From NCBI GenBank assembly GCA_000155715.1, contig DS990598.1, positions 28,481 to 92,480 on the forward strand: 64,000 bases of DNA. Reading direction: 5' to 3'. The first letter of the stretch is position 1; each line of letters starts with the position of its first letter. The notes beneath the pieces were generated by a model. It did not search any database. It saw only the letters and a list, made by a program, of their open reading frames with translations, and was not told the origin of the DNA. The stretch is from a gamma proteobacterium HTCC5015 (GTDB taxonomy: Bacteria > Pseudomonadota > Gammaproteobacteria > HTCC5015). Made by a program: the position numbers and the translations under genes. Shown here piece by piece: positions 9,496-17,754 of this stretch.

Positions 9496-11595
9496 TTGAA
9501 ACGATTTAAACCATCTTTAATGACCGCAGGGCTGGCTATCGCGCTCGGTGTGAGTGTGTCTGCCCACGCGGCGGAAGAAGCGCAAGAAATTCAGCTGGGC
9601 ACCGTCAGTGTTTCTGCTGAGAAAGAGGATGCTGATCAGTCCGTGGCATATGGGAGTAGAACCGTCAATTTAGCGGGATCAGCGACTCCAGTGGCAGAGA
9701 CGCCTCGTTCGGTTAATGTTGTAGAGCGGGAGCAAATTGAAAAGCGTGGCTCGCAGTCCATCCAAGATACTTTGACCTATGCACCAGGTGTGCAAGCGGC
9801 TCCCTTTGGGTTTGACTCGCGCTTGGATTCGGCGCGTATTCGCGGAGTAAGCCCCTTGAAGTACAAGGATGGTTTTCAGTCCCTGTTTGGTTTCTACAAT
9901 AACGCGAGAACCGATATCTACACGATCGATAGTGTCGAAGTGATTAAAGGGCCTGCCTCTGTCCTGTATGGGCAGGGTGCGTTGGGCGGCGTGGTCAATG
10001 TCCGCTCAAAATTACCTGAAGACACAGCCATGCAAGAAGTGGAATTACAGTACGGAACATTTGATCGGAAGCAGCTTGGTGTAGATTCGACCGGGCCGCT
10101 CAATGAATCGGGGAGTTTACTTTACCGCGTCGTGGGCGTTTATCGCGAAAGCGATACGCAGGTTGATCATGTCAACGACGATGCGGCGATTATCATGCCT
10201 TCTGTGACATGGGCGCCGACAGAGGCGACCACTTTCACAGTGCTAGGAAATTACCAAGACAACAATGGTGGCCAGTCACTGCAATTCTTACCCAATGAAG
10301 GCACTTTGCTACCTGGGCAGCATATTGATTCCAGTACCTTCATTGGTGAGCCCGACTGGGATCGCTATGACACGCGCCGTCGCTCCTTGGCAACATTTTT
10401 TGAACATGAGCTCAATGATGGCGTCACAATAAACTTTGATTCTCGTTATACGGAAGGGGCTTCAACCTACCGTTCTCATTGGGTGGCTTACGATGGCGCC
10501 GACCCAACTATCGCTGCCGATGGCACTGTGAATCGTACGATCTACGATGCGCCGGCCACTTCAGAAGCGTTTACCAGCAAGTTGGCATTTAAAGCTGATG
10601 TGGAAACTGCGTGGGCAACCCATTTCACCCAGTTTGGAATTGACTATATAGACGCTACTACAGATACCGATACATTTTATGGTTTTGCCTCTGGCGGTCG
10701 TATTAACATTTATAACCCCGTCTATGGCAATTTGGCGCCTCGCGGAGCCATTGTCGATTCACCCGCTGATGTTGTGACTCAGATTGGTGTATTTGCGCGC
10801 GACCGAATTGCAATGGAGGACTGGACCATTTCACTCGGCGTTCGCAACGATCAGGTTGAAGAATCAACGAAAGGCACCTTGACGACTAACGCGGTGACCA
10901 CAAATGATGAATCCGCAACCACTTTTGATGTGGCGGTTATGTATCACTTTGATAGTGGTGTTTCACCGTATATGAGTTATGCGGAATCTTTTGCACCAAC
11001 CGGCAAAGACCCTGTGACTAATGAGCAACTAAAGCCCACTGAAGGTGCTCAGAAAGAAGTGGGTATCAAGTACCAACCAAAGGGTAAAGATGCTTTATAT
11101 ACCTTGGCCTATTTTGAAGTGGTGGAGGATAACCGAGTTAACGGTAGCACCTCTGTCGGTCAATCTGTGCAGCAAGGCAAAGCTGAGATTAAAGGCTTTG
11201 AGGTGGAGGTTCAAAAGCGCTGGGAAGAGTTTAAGTTAGAAGCGGGTTACAGCAAGCTTGAGGCGCTCAATAAAGATCAAAGTCCAGCCGTTCATATTGC
11301 CGCTATCGCGGATGAACAGTTCTCAGCATGGTTGGATTACGAGCCTCTCGACAGTCCATTCATCGTCGGCGCAGGTGTGCGCCATGTTGGCGAAAATTGG
11401 GATGGCACTGACACATTGAAAACGGATCCGTACACACTGTATGACGCCATGCTTGGTTACGATATTGAAAACTGGGAGTTTCGCTTAAATGGAAAAAATC
11501 TCGCTGACAAAGAGTTTGTTGCAACCACTCAAGGTGGCCGTAGTTACTACGGTGAGCGCCGAACAGTCGTTTTAACAGCCCGTACACAATTTTAA
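9496..11595 (+). CDS. TonB-dependent siderophore receptor
   Basis: This is an outer-membrane gated channel for ferric siderophores. From the TTG at 9496, eight bases after AAAGGG, the 699-residue product has a signal peptide (MKRFKPSLMTAGLAIALGVSVSAHA). A plug domain follows, with PRSVNVVEREQIEKRGSQSIQDTLTYAPGV, RGV and IDSVEVIKGPASVLYGQGALGGVVNVRSK, which is the signature of FhuA/FpvA-like siderophore receptors. A 22-strand barrel ends in an aromatic residue (VVLTARTQF), as outer-membrane proteins do. A GTG at 9487 is an alternative start. The ligand cannot be deduced. The Fur box upstream and the PepSY membrane protein downstream support an iron role. Confidence 0.92.
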   Translation: MKRFKPSLMTAGLAIALGVSVSAHAAEEAQEIQLGTVSVSAEKEDADQSVAYGSRTVNLAGSATPVAETPRSVNVVEREQIEKRGSQSIQDTLTYAPGVQAAPFGFDSRLDSARIRGVSPLKYKDGFQSLFGFYNNARTDIYTIDSVEVIKGPASVLYGQGALGGVVNVRSKLPEDTAMQEVELQYGTFDRKQLGVDSTGPLNESGSLLYRVVGVYRESDTQVDHVNDDAAIIMPSVTWAPTEATTFTVLGNYQDNNGGQSLQFLPNEGTLLPGQHIDSSTFIGEPDWDRYDTRRRSLATFFEHELNDGVTINFDSRYTEGASTYRSHWVAYDGADPTIAADGTVNRTIYDAPATSEAFTSKLAFKADVETAWATHFTQFGIDYIDATTDTDTFYGFASGGRINIYNPVYGNLAPRGAIVDSPADVVTQIGVFARDRIAMEDWTISLGVRNDQVEESTKGTLTTNAVTTNDESATTFDVAVMYHFDSGVSPYMSYAESFAPTGKDPVTNEQLKPTEGAQKEVGIKYQPKGKDALYTLAYFEVVEDNRVNGSTSVGQSVQQGKAEIKGFEVEVQKRWEEFKLEAGYSKLEALNKDQSPAVHIAAIADEQFSAWLDYEPLDSPFIVGAGVRHVGENWDGTDTLKTDPYTLYDAMLGYDIENWEFRLNGKNLADKEFVATTQGGRSYYGERRTVVLTARTQF

Positions 11596-11620
11596 ATTAA
11601 ACAAAAATATGTGAATTGAG

Positions 11621-11653
11621 AGAGGCTGCACATTACTGTGTGTGGCCTCTTTT
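11621..11653 (+). terminator. Possible terminator or attenuator between receptor and PepSY genes
   Basis: An AGAGGC/GCCTCT stem (11621-11626 with 11645-11650), extended inward by imperfect TGCACA/TGTGTG pairing, is followed by only four T residues. It lies between the receptor stop and the next ribosome binding site, so it may lower expression of the second gene rather than stop transcription fully. Confidence 0.5.
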
Positions 11654-11665
11654 GCGAGAGATAAA

Positions 11666-12763
11666 ATGAACAAGCGAACGCTGTGGAAAATACATTCGAT
11701 CATTGGTTTGATTGTGGCGGTGCCTCTACTGCTGGCTGCTATCACAGGCAGTGTACTGGTTTTCAAGCCTGAGCTGAAAGCGCTATTCACGCCCCAAGAA
11801 GTGTTGGCAGAGCCGACCGGCGAGGGGCGTCTGACTTGGGATCGCCTGCACGCCACTGTGCGTCAAGCATATCCCGAGCACCATATCGTCGGTTGGCATC
11901 GCATGGAGGATAAAGGTGAGGCCGACGAAGTCTATTTGATTGCCTATGGCGATTCCGAGTGGTTGAAAACCACGGTAGATCCCTACCGCGGTGATATTTT
12001 GGCCGAGCCCGCCGTGCACGATGATATCGGCGTCTACTTTTTCGACTGGTTAGTGGATTTTCACTACACCTACTTGATGGGGCACTTGGGCATGTTGATC
12101 GGCGGTATTGTTGCCTTGCTGCTGTGTGTTCTCGGCGTACTCGGTTTTTTCATCTATCGACAATTTTGGGTGGGCTTTTTTACCCTGCGCTGGGGCAAGA
12201 GTTGGCGCGTGTTGATGGGCGATATACACAGCCGTCTCGGCGTTCTCTCTAGTGTGGTGTTTATCGTGCTGGGATTCACTGGGGCCTATTGGAATCTCAC
12301 CCATGCGATTCCCGATATATGGAATCACGGGTTGTTTGAACACGAGGAGGCCGCTCTACCGAGTGAACCCATGTACTCACAAGATATTTCACTCAGTGCC
12401 ATGGTAGAGGACTCTCAAAAGGCCATTGAAGGCTATCGCGCCTACTATCTGTCCTTTCCCTGGGAGCCCGGGGTCGACTTTACGTTTTGGGGCGCGGTGT
12501 CCAGTGGTCACTTTCTGCGTAGCCCCTACGGCAGTACGGTGGTGTACGACCATCAAACTGGCGAGCGGAAATCGGTCAGTGACATTCGCGAGGCCAATGG
12601 TTTTTATCAAACGGTAGACACATTCTATCGACTCCACTTTGGTACGTTTGGCGGACTGACCATTAAAATCATTTGGTGTGTGTTGGGCTTTGCTCCCGCG
12701 CTACTAGCGCTATCGGGTACTTTTGTCTGGTGGAAGCGAAAGCGCAGGGGCAAGCGCGTCTAG
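11666..12763 (+). CDS. PepSY-associated transmembrane protein, probable iron-uptake partner
   Basis: The protein belongs to the PepSY_TM (PiuB-like) inner-membrane family commonly found beside siderophore receptors; some members reduce or release iron, but the role of this one is inferred. The 365-residue product starts MNKRTLWKIHSIIGLIVAVPLLLAAITGSVLVF, the standard first helix with the family's conserved histidine. It has a second helix pair around FHYTYLMGHLGMLIGGIVALLLCVLGVLGFFIY, then WRVLMGDIHSRLGVLSSVVFIVLGFTGAYWN, and a last helix ending in WWKRKRRGKRV. The chosen ATG follows GAGAGATA. Its stop TAG lies in a TAGCAGCCTGTTAG motif. Confidence 0.88.
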   Translation: MNKRTLWKIHSIIGLIVAVPLLLAAITGSVLVFKPELKALFTPQEVLAEPTGEGRLTWDRLHATVRQAYPEHHIVGWHRMEDKGEADEVYLIAYGDSEWLKTTVDPYRGDILAEPAVHDDIGVYFFDWLVDFHYTYLMGHLGMLIGGIVALLLCVLGVLGFFIYRQFWVGFFTLRWGKSWRVLMGDIHSRLGVLSSVVFIVLGFTGAYWNLTHAIPDIWNHGLFEHEEAALPSEPMYSQDISLSAMVEDSQKAIEGYRAYYLSFPWEPGVDFTFWGAVSSGHFLRSPYGSTVVYDHQTGERKSVSDIREANGFYQTVDTFYRLHFGTFGGLTIKIIWCVLGFAPALLALSGTFVWWKRKRRGKRV

Positions 12764-12804
12764 CAGCCTGTTAGTGGGTTAATCCACTCGTGTTAAAAGG
12801 GCGG

Positions 12805-13725
12805 TCAATGTGCATGGGTCGCTTTTTTGATGGCGGGCACTGCGGGCAGTTGTGGCGGCAGCCACCACAGTACCTCGCGTTGTATCGGTGTTTTGCTGGG
12901 CAGCAAAGGATTGTCGAGCTTGATAAGTCGCCTTTTAATGAGCCGAACTTGGTCAAAGGCTTTTTCATTGATGGGGTGGTTGTGAAACAACTCGTCAAAG
13001 CTGCCATCGTCTATGGCATTTTCTAGCCCTTTTTTGATGGTGTTGGCCAGCGCTTCATTGTCAGGTGCGACAAAAAAATAGTTGGCGGTTGGGTAGTAGA
13101 GTAGCAAGGTGTTCTCCACAGCAAAGTCGTATTGGTCGAGGCGTTTGATCTCTTCCCAAGGCTCGTTAAGGGCGCGCGGTACATAATCGACGCGCCCTAA
13201 GTGCAGCATGTGGAAAAGCGCTTCGTAAGAGGTGGGGGCGGCTACAGGGATGTTGTTGGCTTTTAAAATTTTTGTATCGGGCCAGTCTTGTACCTGTCCT
13301 GCTCGTAGGTTTTTCAGTTGTCGACGGTTTTTTATCTTTGAAAAACGGCCTTGCTCGCCCCGCCGTGTAATAAACACGCGAAACCCCATCAAACCTTTGA
13401 GTAAGGGGATGCGGATGGGGCGAAGCTTTTCTTCACGCTCGATGGTGGTCATCGACCACATCACAGACAGCGGGTCACTTTTGCTGAGCATCTTGATGGC
13501 GCGGTTTTGTGACAGAGGCTCTGAATAGGCTTGGAGTTTATAGTGTTGATCGCTACCGCTTTTTTTAAGGGCGAGTTGCAATAGCGAGATAAAGTAGTCG
13601 TCGCGGGAGTCCTGCTGGGTCGCTTCGGGGTAATAGAGGGTGGTTTCAGCCAGACAAGGCAGGCTGATGAGTATCGAGGCGAACAGACCGATAAGGCGGT
13701 TTTTGAGGATCCGACGCGCTTCCAT
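12805..13725 (-). CDS. Periplasmic solute-binding-like protein (SBP family 3 type)
   Basis: The 306-residue product has a signal peptide (MEARRILKNRLIGLFASILISLPCLA) and a body resembling extracellular solute-binding proteins of family 3: repeated two-lobe features and GRVDYVPRALNEPWEEI, a stretch common in the PBPb-like proteins found as single genes in marine gammaproteobacteria. No permease or ATPase gene is adjacent, so it may be a sensor-like or orphan binding protein rather than a transporter part. A GTG five codons upstream is possible but would sit inside the likely ribosome binding site. It is transcribed away from the ectoine operon; a link to ectoine is not supported. Confidence 0.75.
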   Translation of the reverse strand: MEARRILKNRLIGLFASILISLPCLAETTLYYPEATQQDSRDDYFISLLQLALKKSGSDQHYKLQAYSEPLSQNRAIKMLSKSDPLSVMWSMTTIEREEKLRPIRIPLLKGLMGFRVFITRRGEQGRFSKIKNRRQLKNLRAGQVQDWPDTKILKANNIPVAAPTSYEALFHMLHLGRVDYVPRALNEPWEEIKRLDQYDFAVENTLLLYYPTANYFFVAPDNEALANTIKKGLENAIDDGSFDELFHNHPINEKAFDQVRLIKRRLIKLDNPLLPSKTPIQREVLWWLPPQLPAVPAIKKATHAH

Positions 13726-13860
13726 TTTGTGTATTGCCACCTCTCCCGTGAGTTGGTTTTATTCGAGTATATAGTTCAAATGTCTCTCAAACGAATCGCC
13801 GGTCGGGAAAAGTGAGACGCTCAGCCCCATTTGGCGCTTTTTGTTATTCAGGAGTAGCAT

Positions 13861-15039
13861 GTGGGGATGTCATTGAATTCAAAAGCACTTTGGCAAGACG
13901 CCATTCGCCACGCCACGGACTTGCGCCATCAATTGCACCAGTCGCCCGAGTTGGGGTGGCAGGAGCGCAGTACCGCACAACTTATTCGCCAAGAGCTCGA
14001 CCGCTTAGGTATCGAGTGGCGGCCTTGCGCTGACACGGGCACAGTGGCCACCTTGGCGAGCAGCGCGGAGGGTGAGCATATCGCCCTTCGAGCCGATATT
14101 GACGCCTTGCCTATTGTGGAGAGATCGGGTGTCGCTTGGGCCTCTCAGCACGAGGGCTGTATGCACGCCTGTGGCCACGATGGACACACCGCCACGCTGT
14201 TGGCGACAGCGGCTTGGCTTAAGGCGTGTGAAACTGAGCTAAAAGGCCCAGTGACATTGCTCTTTCAGCCGGCCGAAGAGGGGGGGCACGGCGCTCAAAA
14301 GATGATCCAAGGCGGCGCGCTAGACGGCGTTGATGTCGTATTTGGTTGGCACAACTGGCCGGCCATTCCGCTGGGTAAAGCGGTCTGCCCCGATGGCTCG
14401 GTGATGGCGGGCAACGGGACTTTTCACATCGAAGTACAAGGTCTGGGAGGGCATGCGAGCCAGCCCGAACTGTGCCGAGACCCCGTGTTGGCCGCCGCGG
14501 CGATTACCGTGAATTTGCAGCAGCTAGTCAGCCGCCGCGTTGCGCCACAAAAGGCGGTTGTTGTGAGTGTCACCTCAATCGACGCGGCCAGCGGTGAGAC
14601 GATTATTCCCGATCGGGCGAAGCTGGCGGGGAGTATTCGACTCGCGGATACCCGCATGCGCGACGAGGTAGAAACACTGATCTCCGATATCGCTGAGAAA
14701 ACGGCAGCGAGTTATGGTGTGTCGGCTGAGGTTGTGCACTATCCGCGCTATGGGGCGACGGTGAATCACCCCGCTGCCGCAGAGCGCTACCGCGAGGTTT
14801 TACAGCAGGACTTAGGCGATGGGTGGATGGATGACAACACCCATATTCCGATCATGGCCTCGGAAGATTTCAGTTACTACCTCGACACCGTCCCCGGGGC
14901 ATTTGCCCTAATTGGCAGTGGCGAAGACAACAGCGAAAACCCACCTTGTCACAGCCCGCACTACGATTTTAACGACGCCCTGATTGAGCGCGTGTGCACG
15001 GCTTACTTGCGTCTTGTCGGTGCGCCTTTACCCACTTAA
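13861..15039 (+). CDS. doeB: M20-family amidohydrolase, probable N-acetyl-diaminobutyrate deacetylase (DoeB role)
   Basis: In ectoine breakdown, the N-acetyl-L-2,4-diaminobutyrate made by ectoine hydrolase must be deacetylated; this gene is the candidate for that step. The 392-residue product is a typical M20D metallopeptidase fold: LRADIDALPI, HACGHDGHTATLL (metal ligands), the glutamate pair QPAEEGGHG, the dimerisation-domain histidine GGHASQPE, and MASEDFSYYL near the end. By sequence alone it could be a hippurate or N-acyl-amino-acid hydrolase. The call rests on the three downstream genes. Some DoeB enzymes belong to a different (aspartoacylase-like) family, so this is the M20 variant. 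GTG start six bases after GGAG; an ATG two codons later is possible. Confidence 0.8.
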   Translation: MGMSLNSKALWQDAIRHATDLRHQLHQSPELGWQERSTAQLIRQELDRLGIEWRPCADTGTVATLASSAEGEHIALRADIDALPIVERSGVAWASQHEGCMHACGHDGHTATLLATAAWLKACETELKGPVTLLFQPAEEGGHGAQKMIQGGALDGVDVVFGWHNWPAIPLGKAVCPDGSVMAGNGTFHIEVQGLGGHASQPELCRDPVLAAAAITVNLQQLVSRRVAPQKAVVVSVTSIDAASGETIIPDRAKLAGSIRLADTRMRDEVETLISDIAEKTAASYGVSAEVVHYPRYGATVNHPAAAERYREVLQQDLGDGWMDDNTHIPIMASEDFSYYLDTVPGAFALIGSGEDNSENPPCHSPHYDFNDALIERVCTAYLRLVGAPLPT

Positions 15040-15191
15040 AAAATCTTAATTGATAAAACACGCCCCGCCTTTGCCGAATAAAAATAGACGGTGATATAAG
15101 CGCAATTAAGCAGTGACTAAAACGCGCTGACACAGGCGTTAGCACGGCCCATCTGTTTTTCTTTTTTTGCCTTTTTATAGGAGGGCGTCAG

Positions 15192-16466
15192 ATGCAAGTG
15201 TTTGAACAATGGGAATCTGAAATTCGCGGTTACTGCCGCGCTTATCCCACCGTCTTTAAAACCGCTTCTAACTCGCGACAAGTTGACGAAGATGGACAGT
15301 CTTATATTGACTTTTTTGCGGGGGCGGGTGTACTGAATTTTGGCCACAACAACCCCGATATGAAGCGTGCGCTGATTGAGTATATCGAGTCAGACGGTGT
15401 CGCCCACAGTTTGGATATGTACACGACGCCTAAGCGCGAGTTTATTGAAGCCTTTGTCGACACCGTGCTCAAACCGCGCGGCTGGAACTACAAAATGCAG
15501 TTCATGGGACCCACGGGAACCAATGCGGTCGAAGCGGCACTCAAGCTCGCTCGCCGCTCGACGGGCCGTCGAACAGTGGTGGCCTTTACCCATGGGTTTC
15601 ATGGAATGACACTGGGCTCGCTGGCCTGTACAGCAAATGCGGCATTCCGCAATGCGGCGGGCGTGCCTTTGGAGAATGTCGTTCGAGCGCCCTTTGATCT
15701 CGAAGCGCTCGAAGCGGGCACGCAGCAGGATGCTCTGAATGCCGTGGCGCAAATGCGCGAGCAGTTTCTCGACACCTCCAGCGGCTTGGAGGCGCCCGCT
15801 GCGTTTATGGTGGAAGCGATTCAAGCGGAGGGCGGCGTGCACGTCGCCAGCGAGCCTTGGCTCAAAGCGGTTCAGGATTTGGCTCATGAGCTAGGCGCGC
15901 TGTTTATCATTGATGACATTCAAGCGGGTTGTGGCCGAACGGGCCAATACTTTAGTTTTGACGGCATGGACCTCGACCCAGACATTATCTGTTTGGCCAA
16001 GGGTATTGGTGGCTTCGGTACGCCGTTGGCCATGAATTTGAATAAACCTGAACACGATCAACACTGGAATCCCGGCGAGCACACGGGGACGTTCCGCGGC
16101 CAGAACTTTTCGTTTATTGCAGGGCGAGAAGGCCTGCGTTATTTCGAAAATGACGAGCTGATGAAAAGCACATTGAAAAAGGGCGAAACCATTCGAACAG
16201 TGCTTGATGAATTGGCCTCTGAGTTTAGTCAGCACGGTTTTACCGTGCGCGGCAAAGGCATGATGCAAGCGATTGATCTAAAAGACGGCGCGCTTTCAAA
16301 AGCCATTGCCAAAGCGTGCTTTGAAAATAGCCTGTTGGTCGGCCCCTGTGGTACGGGCGGGCGCGTGATTAAGTTTATTCCGCCACTGACCATTCCCGAT
16401 GAAGATTTAGACGAAGGTTTAACCATCTTTAAACAGCAATTTTCCACTGTCGTCGGCCAAGCGTAG
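15192..16466 (+). CDS. doeD: Diaminobutyrate--2-oxoglutarate transaminase (DoeD, EctB-like)
   Basis: This enzyme converts L-2,4-diaminobutyrate to aspartate semialdehyde with 2-oxoglutarate as amino acceptor, using PLP. The 424-residue class III aminotransferase closely resembles EctB: FFAGAGVLNFGHNNP, LKPRGWNYKMQFMGPTGTNAVEAALKLAR, FTHGFHGMTLG, the Asp of IIDDIQAGCGRTG, and the PLP lysine in CLAKGIGGFG (Lys270). AGGAGG stands at normal distance before the ATG. Because ectA and ectC are absent while a hydrolase and a dehydrogenase follow, the catabolic role is preferred over ectoine synthesis. A 150-base gap separates it from doeB. Confidence 0.9.
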   Translation: MQVFEQWESEIRGYCRAYPTVFKTASNSRQVDEDGQSYIDFFAGAGVLNFGHNNPDMKRALIEYIESDGVAHSLDMYTTPKREFIEAFVDTVLKPRGWNYKMQFMGPTGTNAVEAALKLARRSTGRRTVVAFTHGFHGMTLGSLACTANAAFRNAAGVPLENVVRAPFDLEALEAGTQQDALNAVAQMREQFLDTSSGLEAPAAFMVEAIQAEGGVHVASEPWLKAVQDLAHELGALFIIDDIQAGCGRTGQYFSFDGMDLDPDIICLAKGIGGFGTPLAMNLNKPEHDQHWNPGEHTGTFRGQNFSFIAGREGLRYFENDELMKSTLKKGETIRTVLDELASEFSQHGFTVRGKGMMQAIDLKDGALSKAIAKACFENSLLVGPCGTGGRVIKFIPPLTIPDEDLDEGLTIFKQQFSTVVGQA

Positions 16467-16476
16467 GAGGTGTGTC

Positions 16477-17754
16477 ATGAGACAACGCGATGATATGACC
16501 TTTCCCATTGAGGAATACGAGCGCCGCTTAGCGGATTTGCGTCAGCGTATGGAGTACCGCCTGCTCGATGCGGTGGTGATTACCGATCCCGAAAACTTGA
16601 TGTATCTCACCGATTATCAAACCACGGGCTACTCTTTCTTTCAGGCGCTGGTTGTACCGCTGGAGGGCGAACCCTTTATGATTACGCGCAACATGGAGGA
16701 GTCCAATATCCATGCGCGCACTTGGGTCGAGTTAACGCGACCCTATCCCGATACTGGCGATGCGATTCAAATGTTGGTTCAAAGCCTGCGCGAATTCGGC
16801 TTGGAAAATAAGAGTATTGGCTACGAGCGCAATAGCTACTTTTTCCCTGCCTATCATCAGGACTATATCCACACCACGTTTACGGATGGTCAATTGCTGG
16901 ATTGTTTTGGCATTGTCGAAGCGGGCCGCATTCGAAAATCCAAAGCCGAGATCGAGATTATGAAGCGCGCGGCCCTCGCCACAGAGGAAGGCATGAAAGC
17001 GGGTTACGAAGTGATCAAGGCCGGTGTAACGGAGAATGAAATTGGTGCGGCGATCAGCGCTGCAATGTTCCGCGCCGGGGGTGAGCCGCCTGCGGTTATG
17101 CCCTATGTCACCTCGGGGCCGCGCAGTATGATTGGTCACGCCACATGGGAAGGCCGTACCGTGCAAGATGGCGAGCACGTCTTTCTCGAGGTGGGCGGCT
17201 GCTATCGCCGCTACCACACGGCCATGATGCGCACGGTGATTGTCGGTGAATTGAGCGAGAGTATGTACAAAGCTCAAGAGCGTATGAAAATGGCATTGAA
17301 CGAAGTGAAGCGGGCCATGCGTCCCGGTTTGACGGTGTCTGATGCCGACAACATTGTACGCAAGATCATTACCGAAAATGATGTCGGCGCACGCCTGATC
17401 ACTCGTTCGGGGTACTCGATTGGCATCGCCTTTCCCCCGAGTTGGGATGAGGGTTATATCATCAGTCTCAAGCAGGGCGAATCTGCGGTGTTAGAAGAGG
17501 GAATGACTTTCCACATTATCCCGTGGATGTGGGGTGTCGATGGCGATAAAACCTGTGGCATTTCCGATACGGTGTATATCACTGAAAATGGTTGTAAGTC
17601 GTTCTTTGAACTCGATGAAGATTTCGTCTGTAAACCCGATGCCGCCGTGGAAGGTTATCGCAATACAGAGCCGACCCCGATTACAAAATCGACAAAATCC
17701 AAAGCCTCGGCTAAGGGGGCCGAGGCCCAGTCATCCTCGGGAGGAGAAGCGTGA
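16477..17754 (+). CDS. doeA: Ectoine hydrolase (DoeA)
   Basis: DoeA opens the ectoine ring to N-acetyl-diaminobutyrate. The 425-residue product has the creatinase N-terminal domain (DAVVITDPENLMYLTDYQTTGYSFFQALVV) and an M24 'pita-bread' C-terminal domain (AGRIRKSKAEIEIMKRAA, then GVTENEIGAAISAAMFRAGGE, HVFLEVGGCYRRYHTAMMRT, EEGMTFHIIPWMWGVDG). These segments match what I know of ectoine hydrolases, and the usual methionine aminopeptidase metal ligands are not all present. The C-terminal tail after residue 400 is low-complexity (Lys, Ser, Ala). It sits ten bases after doeD with an AGGAGG site and overlaps doeC. Confidence 0.9.
   Translation: MRQRDDMTFPIEEYERRLADLRQRMEYRLLDAVVITDPENLMYLTDYQTTGYSFFQALVVPLEGEPFMITRNMEESNIHARTWVELTRPYPDTGDAIQMLVQSLREFGLENKSIGYERNSYFFPAYHQDYIHTTFTDGQLLDCFGIVEAGRIRKSKAEIEIMKRAALATEEGMKAGYEVIKAGVTENEIGAAISAAMFRAGGEPPAVMPYVTSGPRSMIGHATWEGRTVQDGEHVFLEVGGCYRRYHTAMMRTVIVGELSESMYKAQERMKMALNEVKRAMRPGLTVSDADNIVRKIITENDVGARLITRSGYSIGIAFPPSWDEGYIISLKQGESAVLEEGMTFHIIPWMWGVDGDKTCGISDTVYITENGCKSFFELDEDFVCKPDAAVEGYRNTEPTPITKSTKSKASAKGAEAQSSSGGEA

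Noticed and set aside
12784-12834. A bidirectional terminator between the PepSY gene and the convergent binding-protein gene (AAAAGGGCGGTC...GGGTCGCTTTTTT)
   Set aside because: The outer A and T runs suggest one, but the GC part of the stem pairs only with mismatches; too weak to list.
12805-13725. The solute-binding-like protein as the ectoine-binding component for the doe operon
   Set aside because: It is transcribed away from the operon, has no permease partner, and does not resemble the TRAP (TeaA/UehA) or EhuB-type binding proteins I know.
15192-16466. The aminotransferase as biosynthetic EctB
   Set aside because: No ectA or ectC is present and the flanking genes form the degradation pathway, so the catabolic DoeD role is more likely.
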